Origin: Fumia sp045645505
GTDB taxonomy: Bacteria > Bacillota > Clostridia > Oscillospirales > Ruminococcaceae
Direction of reading: 5' to 3'
DNA: 64,000 nucleotides
Assembly (NCBI GenBank): GCA_045645505.1
Contig: JAZRIW010000002.1
Location: forward strand, 135,740-199,739
Made by a program: the position numbers and the translations under genes. Within the stretch, counting starts at the first letter, position 1. Each line of letters starts with the position of its first letter. Under the pieces are notes generated by a model. It did no database searches, was not told the DNA's origin, and saw nothing but the letters and a program-made list of their open reading frames with translations. Positions 9,801 to 17,614 of this stretch are shown here, in pieces.

Positions 9801-10356
9801 GACTGAAGGAAGCGTAAATCCACATGATATTCTTGCTGTTAAAGGTGAACAGGAAGTTCAGAATTACCTTATTGCTGAGGTGCAGAAGACATATCGTTTA
9901 CAGGGTGTTGATATTAACGACAAGCATATCGAAGTTATTGTTCGCCAGATGATGAAGAAAGTTCGCGTCTTAAACCCCGGAAGTACAGAACTTTTATCCG
10001 GCTCAGTAATGGAACGCAGCGATATTTATCGTGAAAATCAGAGAATTCAGGAAAGAATTGATGCAGGAGAATTAGGACTTTCACTTATTACATTTGAGCC
10101 TGTACTTTTGGGTATTACAAAAGCTTCATTGGCTACTGAAAGTTTCCTTTCTGCTGCTTCCTTCCAGGAAACAACAAAGGTATTGACCGAAGCCGCAATT
10201 AAAGGTAAGGTTGACCACCTTATGGGACTTAAAGAAAACGTTATCATCGGTAAACTGGTTCCTGCAGGAACAGGAATGTCATGCTATAACGACGTTCAGG
10301 TTGTTCCCGCTAAAGTTGATAACCAGGATGATTTTGATACTGCTGATATGTTTTAA
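6820..10356 (+). CDS. rpoC: DNA-directed RNA polymerase subunit beta'
   Basis: RpoC carries the catalytic magnesium site, N-A-D-F-D-G-D-Q-M, at about residues 444-452 of 1178. The N-terminal zinc finger (C-H-C-G ... C-D-K-C-G, about 59-78) and the second zinc site (C-G-C-E-D ... C-R-S ... C-A-K-C, about 790-870) are intact. The start is GTG at 6820, preceded by AAGGGG. There are 18 bases between the rpoB stop and this start, so the two are one operon. A strong terminator follows. Length fits Firmicutes beta' without large insertions. Confidence 0.98.
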   Translation: MEFNVFESIKIGLASPEQILSWSHGEVKKPETINYRTLKPERDGLFCERIFGPTKDWECHCGKYKRLRYKGKICDKCGVEVTRSKVRRERMGHIQLAAPVSHIWYFKGIPSRMGLILDISPRRLEEVLYFGKYIVIDPGNTVLEKGQLLTEKEYMDMREKYEDDFKAGMGAESVKELLKELDLESLSVELKQQLCDATGQKKIRILKRLECVEAFRLSGNKPEWMILDVIPVIPPDIRPMVQLDGGRFASSDLNDLYRRVINRNNRLQRLLELKAPDIIVRNEKRMLQEAVDALIDNGRRGRPVTGPNNRPLKSLSDMLKGKQGRFRQNLLGKRVDYSGRSVIVVGPELKMYQCGLPKEMALELFKPFVMKRLVETNVANNIKSARKMVDRARTEVWDALEIVIKDHPVLLNRAPTLHRLGIQAFEPVLVEGRALKLHPLVCTAYNADFDGDQMAVHVPLSAEAQAEARFLMLAANNLLKPSDGRPVAIPSQDMVLGSYYLTLVKEGDKGEGKVFRDVNEALMAYHEGVVTLHAKIKVRMTKGSITGFIDTTVGRLIFNNPIPQNLGFVDRTLRENQLKLEIDFLVGKKQLGKIIDRCIRIHGTAKTSEVLDIIKAQGFKYSTKGAITVAVCDAVIPPQKKELLAQADEDVLKITRQYERGLITEEEKKNHVIKIWNEATNKVSDALTENLDSFNPIYMMADSGARGSINQIRQLAGMRGLIANTAGTTIEVPIKSNYREGLNILEYFISSRGARKGLADTALRTADSGYLTRRLVDVSQDVIIRQEDCGCEDGIWVHDICEGNEMIEPLSERLQGRYLVHDFVDPVTGELLVSKNKIMDEKDANKIIESGATSVEIRSILSCRSSQGICAKCYGSNLANGKPIAVGEAVGVIAAQSIGEPGTQLTMRTFHTGGIANAEDITQGLPRIVELFEGRKPKNSAIISEIGGTIRFDEEKRQRVVEVTNTEDSRRYTIPYGFKIKVQEGQEVNLGDSLTEGSVNPHDILAVKGEQEVQNYLIAEVQKTYRLQGVDINDKHIEVIVRQMMKKVRVLNPGSTELLSGSVMERSDIYRENQRIQERIDAGELGLSLITFEPVLLGITKASLATESFLSAASFQETTKVLTEAAIKGKVDHLMGLKENVIIGKLVPAGTGMSCYNDVQVVPAKVDNQDDFDTADMF

Positions 10357-10360
10357 AATG

Positions 10361-10404
10361 ACAAAAGAGGTTGCAGTAAATTGCTGCAACCTCTTTTTGA
10401 AATA
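10361..10404 (+). terminator. Terminator after rpoC
   Basis: A 13-bp perfect stem (AAAGAGGTTGCAG / CTGCAACCTCTTT) is followed by a T run. It separates rpoBC from rpsL. Confidence 0.92.
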
Positions 10405-10495
10405 TGAGAAAAATGACGAATAATGGAAATTTGATATATTTAAGCTGTTAATTATGCGTCTTTTTCGTAATAAATGCTATATTTTTAAAAAAACA

Positions 10496-10524
10496 TTGAC
10501 AATATTAAATATTAATGTTACAAT
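10496..10524 (+). promoter_or_regulatory. SigA promoter of rpsL-rpsG-fusA
   Basis: TTGACA (10496-10501) and TACAAT (10519-10524) are 17 bases apart. The leader contains a small GGGA/TCCC hairpin at about 10545-10558. Confidence 0.82.
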
Positions 10525-10593
10525 GATTGGGTATGTTGGGTAATAGGGACTATTCCCTGTGAAAGCATAGAAATTGAAGTAAGGAGGTGCCAT

Positions 10594-11019
10594 ATGCCAA
10601 CCTTTAACCAGCTAGTTAGAAAAGGAAGAGAAACTCAGGTTAACAAATCTACTGCTCCTGCTTTGAATCGCGGATTTAACTCGATGAAAAAGCAACCTAC
10701 AGATCAGACTTCTCCTCAGAAGAGAGGCGTTTGTACTGCAGTTAGAACAATGACTCCTAAGAAGCCTAACTCTGCTTTGCGTAAAGTAGCGAGAGTTAAG
10801 CTCACAAACGGAATGGAAGTATCAGCTTATATTCCCGGAGTAGGACACAACTTGCAGGAACACTCTGTTGTTCTAATTCGCGGAGGACGTGTTAAAGACC
10901 TTCCCGGTGTTCGTTACCATATTATCCGTGGTACATTGGATACTCAAGGTGTTAATAACAGAATGCAGTCCCGTTCAAAATACGGTGCTAAACGTCCAAA
11001 AGCTGGTGCGAAGAAGTAA
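10594..11019 (+). CDS. rpsL: Small ribosomal subunit protein S12
   Basis: S12 lies at the decoding centre of the 30S subunit and controls accuracy. The 141-residue protein has the Firmicutes-type N-terminus and the conserved T-P-K-K-P-N-S-A-L-R-K loop at about 54-64, with the lysine that determines streptomycin response intact. G-V-R-Y-H-I-I-R-G is also present. An AAGGAGGTG ribosome binding site precedes ATG. It heads the str operon with rpsG and fusA, with its own promoter. Confidence 0.97.
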   Translation: MPTFNQLVRKGRETQVNKSTAPALNRGFNSMKKQPTDQTSPQKRGVCTAVRTMTPKKPNSALRKVARVKLTNGMEVSAYIPGVGHNLQEHSVVLIRGGRVKDLPGVRYHIIRGTLDTQGVNNRMQSRSKYGAKRPKAGAKK

Positions 11020-11047
11020 TCATTTCGTTATTTCGTAAGGCTGACAA

Positions 11048-11080
11048 ATGGTCCCAACAAGATATATGTTGCGACCTTTT
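11048..11080 (+). promoter_or_regulatory. Hairpin between rpsL and rpsG (possible S7 site or attenuator)
   Basis: GGTC-C-CAACA pairs with TGTTG-C-GACC around a 7-base loop with one internal C-C mismatch, followed by TTTTAA. In E. coli, S7 binds the S12-S7 intergenic RNA for feedback control. Equivalent function here is inference; a weak attenuator is the alternative. Confidence 0.45.
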
Positions 11081-11148
11081 AATGGTCTTAACGGGGGAAA
11101 TTTACTTTCGAGTACCTATGATATCATTATATGAAGGAGGGAAGTAAA

Positions 11149-11619
11149 GTGCCAAGAAGAGGTCGTATTGCAAAACGTGATGTTTTGCCTGATCCTATGT
11201 ACAATTCCAAGGTGGTAACTCGTCTTATCAACAATGTTATGTTGGATGGTAAGAAGGGTGTTGCTCAGAAGATTGTTTACGGTGCTTTTGAAATCGTAAA
11301 CGAGAAAACAGGTAAAGATGCTTTGGAGGCTTTCAATGAAGCTTTGGAGAATATCATGCCTGTTTTGGAAGTTAAATCTCGTCGAGTAGGTGGTGCTACT
11401 TATCAGGTTCCTATGGAAGTTCGTCCTGAAAGAAGACAAACTTTGGGCTTGAGATGGTTAACTGCTTATTCCAGAAATCGTTCTGAGAAAACCATGAAGG
11501 AACGTCTTGCAGGCGAAATTATGGACGCAATTAATAATTCCGGCGGTGCTTGCAAAAAACGTGAGGATACTCACAAAATGGCTGAAGCTAATAAAGCATT
11601 TGCACATTTCAGATGGTAA
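11149..11619 (+). CDS. rpsG: Small ribosomal subunit protein S7
   Basis: S7 nucleates assembly of the 30S head domain and binds 16S rRNA. The correct start is the GTG at 11149 (giving P-R-R-G-R-I-A-K-R-D-V-L-P-D-P), with AAGGAGGG eight bases upstream. An in-frame ATG at 11131 lies before that ribosome binding site and would add six residues not found in S7. The resulting 156 residues match the family length. It lies 129 bases after rpsL and 120 bases before fusA, in the same orientation. Confidence 0.97.
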   Translation: MPRRGRIAKRDVLPDPMYNSKVVTRLINNVMLDGKKGVAQKIVYGAFEIVNEKTGKDALEAFNEALENIMPVLEVKSRRVGGATYQVPMEVRPERRQTLGLRWLTAYSRNRSEKTMKERLAGEIMDAINNSGGACKKREDTHKMAEANKAFAHFRW

Positions 11620-11739
11620 TTTTACTTTTAGATTGTTTACAATCTATGTTCAATTAAAAAATCGGGCATACTGTGTTTAATATGCTTTGATTTAGTAGTT
11701 AAAAAAAGAAAATGTATTTCGTAAATTTAGGAGGAAATT

Positions 11740-13818
11740 ATGCCAAGAGACGTATCTCTGGAAATGACTCGTAATATTGGTATAATGGCGCATATCGATG
11801 CTGGTAAAACCACTACCACCGAGCGTATTCTCTACTATACCGGTAGAACACACAAAATCGGTGATACTCATGAAGGTACAGCAACGATGGACTGGATGGC
11901 ACAGGAGCAGGAAAGAGGTATTACAATTACTTCTGCTGCTACTACTGCATTCTGGAAAGGCCATAGAGTCAATATTATTGATACCCCCGGTCACGTTGAC
12001 TTTACTGTTGAAGTTGAACGTTCTCTCCGTGTATTGGACGGTTCTGTAACAGTTTTCTGTGCAAAGGGCGGTGTTGAGCCTCAGTCTGAAACCGTTTGGC
12101 ATCAGGCGAATAATTATAAGGTTCCTAGAATGGCATTTATCAATAAGATGGATATCATGGGCGCTGACTTTTATAATGTTGTTGACATGATGAAAGATCG
12201 TCTTAAATGTAATGCTGTTCCGCTTCAGCTTCCTATCGGTGCTGAAGAAGAATTTAAGGGTATTATCGATTTGCTCGAAATGAAAGCTTACATCTATAAT
12301 GATGATTTGGGTAATGATATTTCCGTAATCGATGTTCCCGATGATATGAAAGAAAAAGCAGAACAGTACAGATCTGAACTCGTTGAAGCTGTTGCTACAA
12401 ACGATGAAGATTTGATGATGAAGTATTTGGAAGAAGAAGAAATTACAATTGATGAGCTTAAAAAAGCTATCCGTAAAGAAACTATTGCAAATACAATCGT
12501 TCCTGTTTGCTGTGGTACTGCATATAAAAACAAAGGTGTTCAGAAACTTCTTGATGCTGTTGTTGATTATATGCCTGCACCTACTGATATTCCTGCAATT
12601 AAGGGTGTTACTCCCGATGGTGAAGAAACTGAGCGTCATGCTTCTGATGAAGAGCCTTTCTCTGCTCTCGCATTCAAGATTGCTACTGACCCCTTTGTTG
12701 GTAAGCTCTGCTTCTTCCGTGTATATTCCGGTACTGTTGATGCAGGTTCTACCGTTTACAATTCTGTAAAAGGTAAATCTGAGAGAATGGGCCGTATTTT
12801 GATGATGCACGCTAACCACCGTCAGGATATTGATACCTGTTATGCAGGTGATATTGCTGCTGCTGTAGGTTTGAAACAAACTACAACAGGTGACACTCTC
12901 TGTGATCCTAAGAATGAAGTTATACTTGAATCAATGGAATTCCCGGAGCCTGTTATCCGTGTTGCTATTGAACCCAAAACTAAAGCAGGTCAGGAAAAGA
13001 TGGGTATCGCTTTATCAAAACTTGCTGAAGAAGACCCAACTTTCAAAACTTACACTGATGAAGAAACAGGTCAGACAATTATCGCAGGTATGGGTGAGTT
13101 ACACCTTGAAATTATCGTTGACCGTTTGCTTCGTGAGTTTAAGGTTGAAGCAAATGTAGGTAAACCTCAGGTTGCTTACAGAGAAACTATTCTCGGTAAC
13201 GCTGATGTTGACCATAAATATGCTCGTCAGTCCGGTGGTAAAGGTCAGTATGGTCATGTTAAGATCCGTGTTGAACCTAATGAATCCGGTAAGGGTTACG
13301 AGTTTATTAACAAAATCGTTGGAGGAAGTATTCCTAAAGAATATATTCCTGCAGTTGATCAGGGTATCCAGGGTGCTATGCAGGCAGGTGTGCTCGCAGG
13401 CTATCCCGTTGTTGATATCAAGGTTGAACTTTATGATGGTTCTTACCACGAAGTTGACTCCTCTGAAATGGCATTTAAGATTGCAGGTTCTATGGCTTTG
13501 AAAGAAGCATTAAGAAAAGCAAAATCTGTTATTATGGAGCCAATTATGAAGGTTGTTGTTATCGTTCCCGAAGATTATATGGGTGACGTTATCGGTGACC
13601 TTAACTCCCGTCGTGGACAGATTCAGGGTATGGAAGCAAGAACAGGTGCTCAGGAAATCAAGGCGTTTGTACCTTTGTCTGAGATGTTTGGTTATGCAAC
13701 AGACCTTCGTTCTAAGACACAGGGACGTGGTCAGTACACCATGGAACCCAGTCACTATGTTGAAGTTCCCAAGTCTATTTCTGAAAAAATTATCTCTCAG
13801 AAAGAGAAAAATAACTAA
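11740..13818 (+). CDS. fusA: Translation elongation factor G
   Basis: EF-G is the GTPase that drives translocation on the ribosome. The 692-residue protein has G1 A-H-I-D-A-G-K-T-T-T-T at about 16-26, G3 D-T-P-G-H-V-D-F, and G4 N-K-M-D. Domains II-V follow, including R-Q-S-G-G-K-G-Q-Y-G-H-V of domain IV. AGGAGG precedes the ATG. It is the last gene of the str unit; tuf follows with a separate probable promoter. Only one EF-G copy is present in this window. Confidence 0.98.
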   Translation: MPRDVSLEMTRNIGIMAHIDAGKTTTTERILYYTGRTHKIGDTHEGTATMDWMAQEQERGITITSAATTAFWKGHRVNIIDTPGHVDFTVEVERSLRVLDGSVTVFCAKGGVEPQSETVWHQANNYKVPRMAFINKMDIMGADFYNVVDMMKDRLKCNAVPLQLPIGAEEEFKGIIDLLEMKAYIYNDDLGNDISVIDVPDDMKEKAEQYRSELVEAVATNDEDLMMKYLEEEEITIDELKKAIRKETIANTIVPVCCGTAYKNKGVQKLLDAVVDYMPAPTDIPAIKGVTPDGEETERHASDEEPFSALAFKIATDPFVGKLCFFRVYSGTVDAGSTVYNSVKGKSERMGRILMMHANHRQDIDTCYAGDIAAAVGLKQTTTGDTLCDPKNEVILESMEFPEPVIRVAIEPKTKAGQEKMGIALSKLAEEDPTFKTYTDEETGQTIIAGMGELHLEIIVDRLLREFKVEANVGKPQVAYRETILGNADVDHKYARQSGGKGQYGHVKIRVEPNESGKGYEFINKIVGGSIPKEYIPAVDQGIQGAMQAGVLAGYPVVDIKVELYDGSYHEVDSSEMAFKIAGSMALKEALRKAKSVIMEPIMKVVVIVPEDYMGDVIGDLNSRRGQIQGMEARTGAQEIKAFVPLSEMFGYATDLRSKTQGRGQYTMEPSHYVEVPKSISEKIISQKEKNN

Positions 13819-13854
13819 TTTTTGAAAAAAATTTAAAAAAATGCAAATTACCTA

Positions 13855-13884
13855 TTGAAATTTTAGTTTATTTTTGATAAACTA
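13855..13884 (+). promoter_or_regulatory. Probable promoter of tuf with overlapping inverted repeat
   Basis: TTGAAA (13855-13860) and TAAACT (13878-13883) are 17 bases apart. The spacer and -10 are covered by a perfect 8-bp inverted repeat, TAGTTTAT / ATAAACTA (13864-13884). The -10 match is weak, so tuf may also be read from the str promoter. Confidence 0.5.
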
Positions 13885-13922
13885 AATACAAATAGTCGTA
13901 ATGATTAAAGGAGGATTTTCTA

Positions 13923-15122
13923 ATGGCAAAGGCACATTTTGAACGAAACAAGCCCCACGTTAACATTGGTACAATCGGTCACGTTGACCACGGTAAAACA
14001 ACTCTTACCGCTGCAATCACAAAAACTTTGGCTTTGCAGGGTAAAGCACAGTACGAAGCATACGATATGATTGATAAGGCTCCCGAAGAAAGAGAGCGTG
14101 GTATCCCAATCAACACAGCTCACGTTGAGTATGAAACTGACAACCGTCACTACGCTCACGTTGACTGCCCCGGCCATGCTGACTACGTTAAGAACATGAT
14201 CACAGGTGCTGCTCAGATGGACGGCGCTATCTTGGTTGTTTCTGCAGCTGACGGCCCCATGCCTCAGACTCGTGAACACATCCTTTTGTCCCGTCAGGTA
14301 GGTGTACCTTACATCGTAGTATTCATGAACAAAGCTGACCAGGTTGATGACGATGAACTTCTCGACCTCGTAGAGATGGAAATTCGTGAACTCCTCAACG
14401 AGTACGAATTCCCCGGCGACGATACTCCTATCGTTCGTGGTTCTGCTCTTAAAGCTTTGGAAGCTCCCGATGATGTTACAAATGACGCTTACAAACCCAT
14501 TTTGGAACTTATGGATAGTGTTGACTCCTGGATTCCTACTCCCGAACGTAAAGCAGATCTTCCTTTCTTGATGCCTGTTGAAGACGTATTCACAATCACA
14601 GGTCGTGGTACAGTTGCTACAGGTAGAGTTGAAAGAGGTCAGCTCAACTCCGGTGACGAAGTTGAAATCGTTGGTCTTAAAGACGAAAGCATGAAATCTG
14701 TTGTTACAGGTATCGAAATGTTCAGAAAGATTTTGGACTACGCTGAAGCTGGTGACAACATTGGTGCATTGCTCCGTGGTATTCAGAGAACTGAAATCGA
14801 AAGAGGTCAGGTTTTGTGTAAACCCGGTTCCATTCACCCCCATACAAAATTCCACTGCTCCGTATACGTATTGAAGAAAGAAGAAGGCGGACGTCATAAA
14901 CCTTTCTTTAATAACTATCGTCCTCAGTTCTATTTCAGAACAACAGACGTTACAGGTATCATTACTCTTCCTGACGGAACAGAAATGGCTATGCCCGGTG
15001 ATAACCTCGATTTCGATGTAGAGCTCATCACTCCTATCGCTATCGAAGAAGGTTTACGTTTTGCTATCCGTGAAGGTGGTAGAACAGTAGGTTCCGGCGT
15101 TGTTTCTAAAGTAAACGAATAA
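13923..15122 (+). CDS. tuf: Translation elongation factor Tu
   Basis: EF-Tu delivers aminoacyl-tRNA to the ribosome. The 399-residue protein has G-H-V-D-H-G-K-T (about 18-25), D-C-P-G-H-A-D-Y and N-K-A-D, where most bacteria have N-K-C-D. The C-rich, optimal codon use (AAC, TTC, CCC, CGT) stands out from its neighbours, as expected for a very highly expressed gene. AAGGAGG precedes the ATG and a strong terminator follows. Confidence 0.98.
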   Translation: MAKAHFERNKPHVNIGTIGHVDHGKTTLTAAITKTLALQGKAQYEAYDMIDKAPEERERGIPINTAHVEYETDNRHYAHVDCPGHADYVKNMITGAAQMDGAILVVSAADGPMPQTREHILLSRQVGVPYIVVFMNKADQVDDDELLDLVEMEIRELLNEYEFPGDDTPIVRGSALKALEAPDDVTNDAYKPILELMDSVDSWIPTPERKADLPFLMPVEDVFTITGRGTVATGRVERGQLNSGDEVEIVGLKDESMKSVVTGIEMFRKILDYAEAGDNIGALLRGIQRTEIERGQVLCKPGSIHPHTKFHCSVYVLKKEEGGRHKPFFNNYRPQFYFRTTDVTGIITLPDGTEMAMPGDNLDFDVELITPIAIEEGLRFAIREGGRTVGSGVVSKVNE

Positions 15123-15132
15123 TTAACTTTAA

Positions 15133-15163
15133 AAGACTCCCGATTTTATCGGGAGTTTTTTTA
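15133..15163 (+). terminator. Terminator after tuf
   Basis: GACTCCCGAT / ATCGGGAGTT around TTT, then a run of seven T. Confidence 0.93.
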
Positions 15164-15308
15164 TGCAGTTTATCACTTTATTACGGCAAATTAATTGCAA
15201 TTTTATTTTAAAAACTTGCAAAAAATTAATTTTCATTAAAAAAAACGACATAAAAAATGTTATTTTTGTAGAAAAGTGCAATTTTTTTAATTTTTATTGC
15301 AAAAGCTC

Positions 15309-15337
15309 TTGATTATGATTAAGGAATGGTATATAAT
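15309..15337 (+). promoter_or_regulatory. Promoter of gdhA
   Basis: TTGATT (15309-15314) and TATAAT (15332-15337) are 17 bases apart. Four TGCAA-type motifs (15195, 15216, 15277, 15297) lie in the AT-rich stretch just upstream and may be operator sites. Confidence 0.72.
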
Positions 15338-15380
15338 AAATCTTAATTTGATTTTATATAATTAATTGGGAGGAATATAT

Positions 15381-16736
15381 ATGGCTTTTAAAAATGCATA
15401 TCTTAAAAGGGTAATGGAAGATGTTACAAAAAGAAATCCTGATGAGCCCGAATTTTTGCAAACAGTTGAAGAAGTTTTAAAATCCTTGGAGCCTATCGCA
15501 GAGCAGCATCCGGAATACGAAAAGGCAGCTTTATTCGAAAGAATTACTGAGCCTGAGCGTGTTATCGAGTTCAGAGTAACTTGGGTTGATGATGCAGGCA
15601 AGGTTAATGTGAATCGCGGATATCGCGTACAGTTTAACAGTGCAATTGGTCCTTATAAAGGTGGATTGCGTTTTGCTTCACATGTTAATTTGTCAGTTAT
15701 GAAGTTCTTGGGCTTTGAACAGACTTTTAAAAACAGTTTAACCAGCCTTCCTATGGGTGGTGGTAAAGGTGGCTCCGATTTCGATCCTAATGGAAAGAGC
15801 GACGGAGAAATTATGCGTTTCTGTCAGGCATTTATGACTGAATTGCAGCGTCACATCGGTCCTGACGTTGACGTACCTGCAGGTGATATAGGCGTAGGCG
15901 GACGTGAAATCGGATATCTTTTCGGACAGTATAAGCGTATCCGTGGTGCGTATGAAAACGGCGTTTTGACCGGTAAAGGTCTTTCCTATGGTGGTAGCCT
16001 TATTCGTCCTGAAGCTACAGGATATGGTGCAGTTTACTATCTTTGTGAAGTTTTGGATCATTTCAAGGATACAATCAAAGGTAAAACAATAGGAATTTCA
16101 GGTTTTGGAAATGTTTCCTGGGGTGTTTGTAAAAAAGCAGCTCAGCTTGGCGCTAAGGTTGTTACTTTGGCAGGTCCTGATGGATACATATATGACCCGG
16201 ATGGCGTTATAACAGACGAAAAGATTGAATATTTGCTTGAAATGCGCAGTTCCGGCAGAAACCGTGTTCAGGATTATGCTGATAAGTTTGGCGTAGAATT
16301 TTTCCCCGGCAAAAAACCCTGGGGACAGAAAGTTGACGTTTGTATGCCTTGTGCTTATCAGAATGAGATTGGTATGGACGAAGCAAACCAGATTATCGCA
16401 AACGGAACAAAATATTATATCGAAGTTGCAAATATGCCTACAACTAACGAAGCATTGTTCTATCTTATGGATAAAGGACTTGTTGTTGCTCCTTCAAAGG
16501 CAGTTAATGCCGGTGGTGTTTCCGTTTCAGGTCTTGAAATGAGCCAGAACTCTGAAAGACTTGCTTGGAGCGCTGAAGAAGTGGATGAAAAATTGGTTAC
16601 AATTATGAAGAATATTCATAAGGCTTCTGCAGATGCTGCTGAGCAGTATGGAATGGGTTACAACCTTGTTGCAGGTGCTAATATTGCAGGATTTATAAAA
16701 GTTGCAGATGCTATGATGGCACAGGGACTTGTATAA
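15381..16736 (+). CDS. gdhA: Glutamate dehydrogenase (NADP-type)
   Basis: GdhA interconverts 2-oxoglutarate plus ammonium and glutamate, a main ammonium assimilation route in gut and anaerobic Clostridia. The 451-residue protein is the hexameric class I type. It has P-Y-K-G-G-L-R-F with the substrate-binding lysine at about 90-97, P-M-G-G-G-K-G-G-S-D at about 122-131, and a Rossmann G-F-G-N-V-S-W-G. The ATG at 15381 follows GGGAGG by seven bases; an upstream in-frame TTG lies before that site. Cofactor preference (NADPH) is inferred from overall similarity. Monocistronic. Confidence 0.94.
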   Translation: MAFKNAYLKRVMEDVTKRNPDEPEFLQTVEEVLKSLEPIAEQHPEYEKAALFERITEPERVIEFRVTWVDDAGKVNVNRGYRVQFNSAIGPYKGGLRFASHVNLSVMKFLGFEQTFKNSLTSLPMGGGKGGSDFDPNGKSDGEIMRFCQAFMTELQRHIGPDVDVPAGDIGVGGREIGYLFGQYKRIRGAYENGVLTGKGLSYGGSLIRPEATGYGAVYYLCEVLDHFKDTIKGKTIGISGFGNVSWGVCKKAAQLGAKVVTLAGPDGYIYDPDGVITDEKIEYLLEMRSSGRNRVQDYADKFGVEFFPGKKPWGQKVDVCMPCAYQNEIGMDEANQIIANGTKYYIEVANMPTTNEALFYLMDKGLVVAPSKAVNAGGVSVSGLEMSQNSERLAWSAEEVDEKLVTIMKNIHKASADAAEQYGMGYNLVAGANIAGFIKVADAMMAQGLV

Positions 16737-16753
16737 AATAAAATAAAATTTTT

Positions 16754-16786
16754 AATCGGCACGTTTTTACGTGCCGATTTTTTTAT
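16754..16786 (+). terminator. Terminator after gdhA
   Basis: AATCGGCACG / CGTGCCGATT hairpin followed by TTTTTT. Confidence 0.93.
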
Positions 16787-16859
16787 AAAACGACTTTTTT
16801 AATTTGTGTTTTTATGTTATACTATAATAAGACTTGTTTAAGGAAAGGGGATAAGCTTG

Positions 16860-17603
16860 GTGGATATATTTTTACTGGTTACAGGCACTTTGCTGTTAAT
16901 ATATGTTATTATCGTTACCTTTTCTTTAGGCGCAGTACCTTTTAATACAGTTTTATTTATATTGGGTGCTTTGATGATTATTTTTGGCGTATTGGATTTA
17001 AAATTTTTTTGTATATCAAAAATTTTCAAATTGAAAAAAGTTTTAATTTTTGTTATTATATTATTGTTATCTGTTTTTGGAGTTTTGGAATTTTTAGTTA
17101 TATCAGGAGCTACTGATAAAAATAAAGATGAAGCCGACTATGTAGTAGTGCTTGGTGCGGGACTTCGTGGTGAGGAAATCAGTTTAACTTTAAAGCAACG
17201 TTTAGATGCTACGTTAGAAATTTTTAAAGGGGAAACTGTGATAGTAACAGGCGGACAAGGATATAATGAAACTATCCCTGAAGCGGTTGCTATGAAAAAA
17301 TATCTTGTGGAGAATGGGTTATCTGAAGAGAAAATTATACTTGAGGATAAGTCTGAAAATACAAAAGAAAATCTTGATAATGCAAAAAACATTATTAAAG
17401 AGCATAGCGGTAAAGAGTTATCTGATGTGAAGGTAAAGATTATAACAAGTGATTATCATTGTTACAGGGCTAAAATGCTTGCTGAAAGGCAGGGGTACTT
17501 TAATATAAGCTCTTATGGCGCTCGAAGTCATCCGCTTTTAGTACCTTCTCATTATATAAGAGAAGCTTTGGCGTTGGCGAAATCATTTATTTTGGATAAA
17601 TAG
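16860..17603 (+). CDS. YdcF/DUF218 family membrane protein
   Basis: The N-terminal about 80 residues hold three hydrophobic segments. A cytoplasmic or extracellular DUF218 domain follows: D-Y-V-V-V-L-G-A-G-L-R-G-E-E, T-L-K-Q-R-L-D-A, V-T-G-G-Q-G, then E-D-K-S-E-N-T-K-E-N. This family includes SanA, ElyC and YdcF, linked to envelope integrity; its biochemistry is not settled. GTG at 16860 or the adjacent TTG at 16857 could be the start; AAGGAAAGGGG lies just before. The next gene starts 11 bases downstream, suggesting co-transcription with the DnaD protein. Confidence 0.8.
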   Translation: MDIFLLVTGTLLLIYVIIVTFSLGAVPFNTVLFILGALMIIFGVLDLKFFCISKIFKLKKVLIFVIILLLSVFGVLEFLVISGATDKNKDEADYVVVLGAGLRGEEISLTLKQRLDATLEIFKGETVIVTGGQGYNETIPEAVAMKKYLVENGLSEEKIILEDKSENTKENLDNAKNIIKEHSGKELSDVKVKIITSDYHCYRAKMLAERQGYFNISSYGARSHPLLVPSHYIREALALAKSFILDK

Positions 17604-17614
17604 GAGGTGATGTC

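Noticed and set aside
11692..12879. Long minus-strand frame across fusA (395 codons)
   Set aside because: Antisense shadow of a strongly biased gene; no ribosome binding site and an implausible Asn/Cys/Phe-rich composition.
13920..14897. Long minus-strand frame across tuf (325 codons)
   Set aside because: Antisense shadow of tuf; composition and lack of start signals speak against a gene.
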